From positions 1,047,846 to 1,089,891 of the forward strand of contig NZ_JH164926.1 of NCBI RefSeq assembly GCF_000226875.1: a DNA stretch of 42,046 nt. Direction: 5' to 3'. Both the position numbers and the translations under genes were made by a program. Positions 40,480-42,046 of this stretch are shown here, in pieces. This DNA is from Neisseria shayeganii 871 (GTDB lineage Bacteria; Pseudomonadota; Gammaproteobacteria; Burkholderiales; Neisseriaceae). The notes beneath the pieces are model-generated. The model worked only from the letters and a program-made list of their open reading frames with translations, had not been told where the DNA came from and made no database searches. Within the stretch, counting starts at the first letter, position 1. Each line of letters begins with the position of its first letter.

Positions 40480-41988
40480 ATGAGTAACCATCATTTAGCC
40501 AAAGTTCTTGGCAAAAAAGAGGCGTTCATGCTGGCCTTCGGCGCCATGATCGGCTGGGGCTGGATTGTTCTGTCCGGCGGCTGGGTGCAGGAAGCCGGCA
40601 GCATCGGTGCGCCGCTGGCCTTGGCGCTGGGCGCAGGCATCATCATGGTCATCGGCCTGTGTTACGCAGAACTCTGTTCCGCCATGCCCTATGAAGGCGG
40701 CGAGCACGTATTCAGCTACCGCGCCATGGGCCATGCCGCATCTTTTCTGTGCACTTGGGCCATGATTTTGGGCTATGTATCGGTGGTGGCCTTCGAAGCC
40801 GTTGCCCTGCCTACGGTGCTCGACAACCTGATTCCCGGTTACCAAGTGGGCTACCTGTGGAACCTGATGGGCCAAGAGCAAAACACGGAAGACCTCGTGG
40901 CCGGCATCCGCGGCGGCGATGTGTATTTCACTTGGGCGTTGGTGGGCATGGCCGGCACCGTGGTGGTGACTTGGCTCAACTACATCGGCATCAAAACCGC
41001 TGCCCGTTTCCAAACCTTTGTGACCTATCTGATTTTGCTGGTCGGCTTAGTGTTCATCATCGCCGCGCCCATCAGCGGCGACGCAGCCAATCTGCAGCCG
41101 CTGTTTAACGAAACCCCGGTGGAAGACAGCGCATTTTCGCCGATGATGGCCGGTATGCTGGCTGTCTTGCTGATTGTGCCCTTTATGTTTGTGGGCTTTG
41201 ACGTGATCCCGCAGGCGGCGGCGGAAATCAATCTGCCGCAAAAAGACATCGGCAAAATGTTGCTGTTGTCTGTGGCTGCCGCCACCATCTTCTACTGCGC
41301 CATTACCTTCGGCGTGGGCATCGCCCTGAATGAGCAACAGTTGAACGATGCCTCTTTGCCCACCGCCACCGCGATGGAAGTGGTGTTCAACAGCCCGCTG
41401 GCTGCCAAAATCATGATTCTGGCGGGTGTCGCCGGCATCATCACCAGCTGGAACGCCTTCTTCATCGGCGGCAGCCGTGCCATCTATGCCATGGCGCATG
41501 CCAAAATGCTGCCCGCTTTCTTGGCGAAAACCCATCCGAAATACAAAACCCCGCACAATGCGGTGTTGCTGATCGGCGCGGCCACCCTGTTTGCTCCCTT
41601 CTTGGGCCGCAAAGCACTGGTGTGGTTTGTCGATGCCGGCAGCCTCTCCATTGTGATTGCTTATTTCATGGTGTGTATGTCGCTGCTGGTGCTGCGCCGC
41701 CGCGCCCCCAATATGCCCCGTCCCTTCCGTCTCAAAAAAGGCATTTTCATCGGTGCGGCCGGCTGCTGCTTGAGCCTGTTCTTGGGCTATATGTACCTGC
41801 CTTTCAGCCCCGCCGCGCTGACCAAAGAAGAATGGTGGATTTTCGGCGGCTGGATGGTATTCGGCTTCATCCTCTACTCCATCGCCCGCAGCAAATACGG
41901 CACAGAGGAATCCGACCGCATCATGGAAGCGGAGTGGGCCAACGAACATGAAATGGCTGCCGCACAAGCCAAGCAAAACGCCCAATAA
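40480..41988 (+). CDS. APC family amino acid permease
   Basis: A 502-residue inner-membrane protein with about 12 helices. The first helix region FMLAFGAMIGWGWIVLSGGWV is the typical APC substrate-site glycine motif, and YAELCSAMPYEGGEHVFSYRAMG matches helix 2-3 of the family. ITSWNAFFIGGSRAIYAMAH is helix 8. The C-terminal 35 residues are charged and cytosolic. The substrate cannot be deduced; amino acids or amines are likely. A clear ribosome site (GAGGA, 9 bases before the ATG) supports the start. A long leader with hairpins precedes it, and a DUS hairpin closes it. Confidence 0.9.
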   Translation: MSNHHLAKVLGKKEAFMLAFGAMIGWGWIVLSGGWVQEAGSIGAPLALALGAGIIMVIGLCYAELCSAMPYEGGEHVFSYRAMGHAASFLCTWAMILGYVSVVAFEAVALPTVLDNLIPGYQVGYLWNLMGQEQNTEDLVAGIRGGDVYFTWALVGMAGTVVVTWLNYIGIKTAARFQTFVTYLILLVGLVFIIAAPISGDAANLQPLFNETPVEDSAFSPMMAGMLAVLLIVPFMFVGFDVIPQAAAEINLPQKDIGKMLLLSVAAATIFYCAITFGVGIALNEQQLNDASLPTATAMEVVFNSPLAAKIMILAGVAGIITSWNAFFIGGSRAIYAMAHAKMLPAFLAKTHPKYKTPHNAVLLIGAATLFAPFLGRKALVWFVDAGSLSIVIAYFMVCMSLLVLRRRAPNMPRPFRLKKGIFIGAAGCCLSLFLGYMYLPFSPAALTKEEWWIFGGWMVFGFILYSIARSKYGTEESDRIMEAEWANEHEMAAAQAKQNAQ

Positions 41989-42007
41989 TCCGGCTGCACA
42001 AAGCAAA

Positions 42008-42036
42008 CAGGCTACCTGAAAGTTTCAGGTAGCCTG
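42008..42036 (+). terminator. Inverted DUS pair downstream of the permease gene
   Basis: Arms 42008-42021 and 42023-42036 form a 14-bp palindrome with one central base, 19 bases past the stop. The next MITE begins at its last base. Confidence 0.7.
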
Positions 42037-42046
42037 AGACCTTTGC
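42036..42046 (+). mobile_element. MITE-like repeat cut by the window end (copy 12)
   Basis: GAGACCTTTGC at the window end matches the first 11 bases of the repeat family and abuts a DUS hairpin, as copy 2 does. Confidence 0.6.

Noticed and set aside
1..42046. tRNA, rRNA, tmRNA or known riboswitches
   Set aside because: I looked for cloverleaf ends, conserved rRNA words and common riboswitch cores on both strands and saw none, although a covariance search could find a weak one.

Overview
The window looks like chromosome of an Eikenella species (Neisseriaceae, Betaproteobacteria). The main evidence is a 12-base word, AGGCTACCTGAA (reverse TTCAGGTAGCCT), found at more than 30 places. This is the Eikenella dialect of the neisserial DNA uptake sequence (AG-eikDUS). 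The GC-rich coding sequence and the gene content (BamD/ComL next to RluD, TamA-TamB, WaaA, HemDXY, MsrAB) agree with that. No rRNA, tRNA, CRISPR array, prophage or intact insertion sequence was found. 

Layout: (1) 136-3069, minus strand: a translationally coupled three-gene signalling operon with a membrane-anchored CheA-type kinase, a CheY-like receiver and a CheX-like phosphatase. (2) 3070-6547: an AT-rich gap, a small unknown gene, a DCC-family thiol protein behind a perfect 26-bp palindrome, ferredoxin-NADP reductase, and a small DUF4124-like exported protein. (3) 6647-13692: bamD and rluD, divergent with overlapping start codons, then pepA, a secreted unknown, ilvD and a low-molecular-weight protein tyrosine phosphatase. 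(4) 13805-16853: two tandem SstT-type symporters that differ at likely ion- and substrate-site positions. (5) 17415-23212: tamA-tamB. (6) 23543-29205: mostly envelope proteins: a lipoprotein, an exported protein, WaaA, a GNAT acetyltransferase, a ricin-B-lectin lipoprotein, and a tandem pair resembling XAC2610-type immunity/lysozyme-inhibitor proteins. (7) 29325-35095: msrAB, a Bcr/CflA exporter and the hemD-hemX-hemY operon. (8) 35096-36058: a convergent gap holding a repeat fragment, a complete repeat and a decayed IS3-family relic. (9) 36059-41988: pepN, asd and an APC amino acid permease.

Two repeat families dominate the intergenic space. Inverted DUS pairs form hairpins at gene ends and probably act as terminators. 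A non-coding element of about 140-180 bp, bounded by inverted GAGACCTTTGCAAAA ends, occurs about a dozen times (complete, degenerate, deleted or cut by the window edge) and never lies inside a gene. It looks like a MITE mobilised by an IS5-type transposase, and several copies abut or overlap a DUS. DUS copies inside genes leave repeated GYLK or QVA peptides, and in two genes the DUS supplies the stop codon.

All assignments come from reading the sequence and remembered family features. No database search was run.
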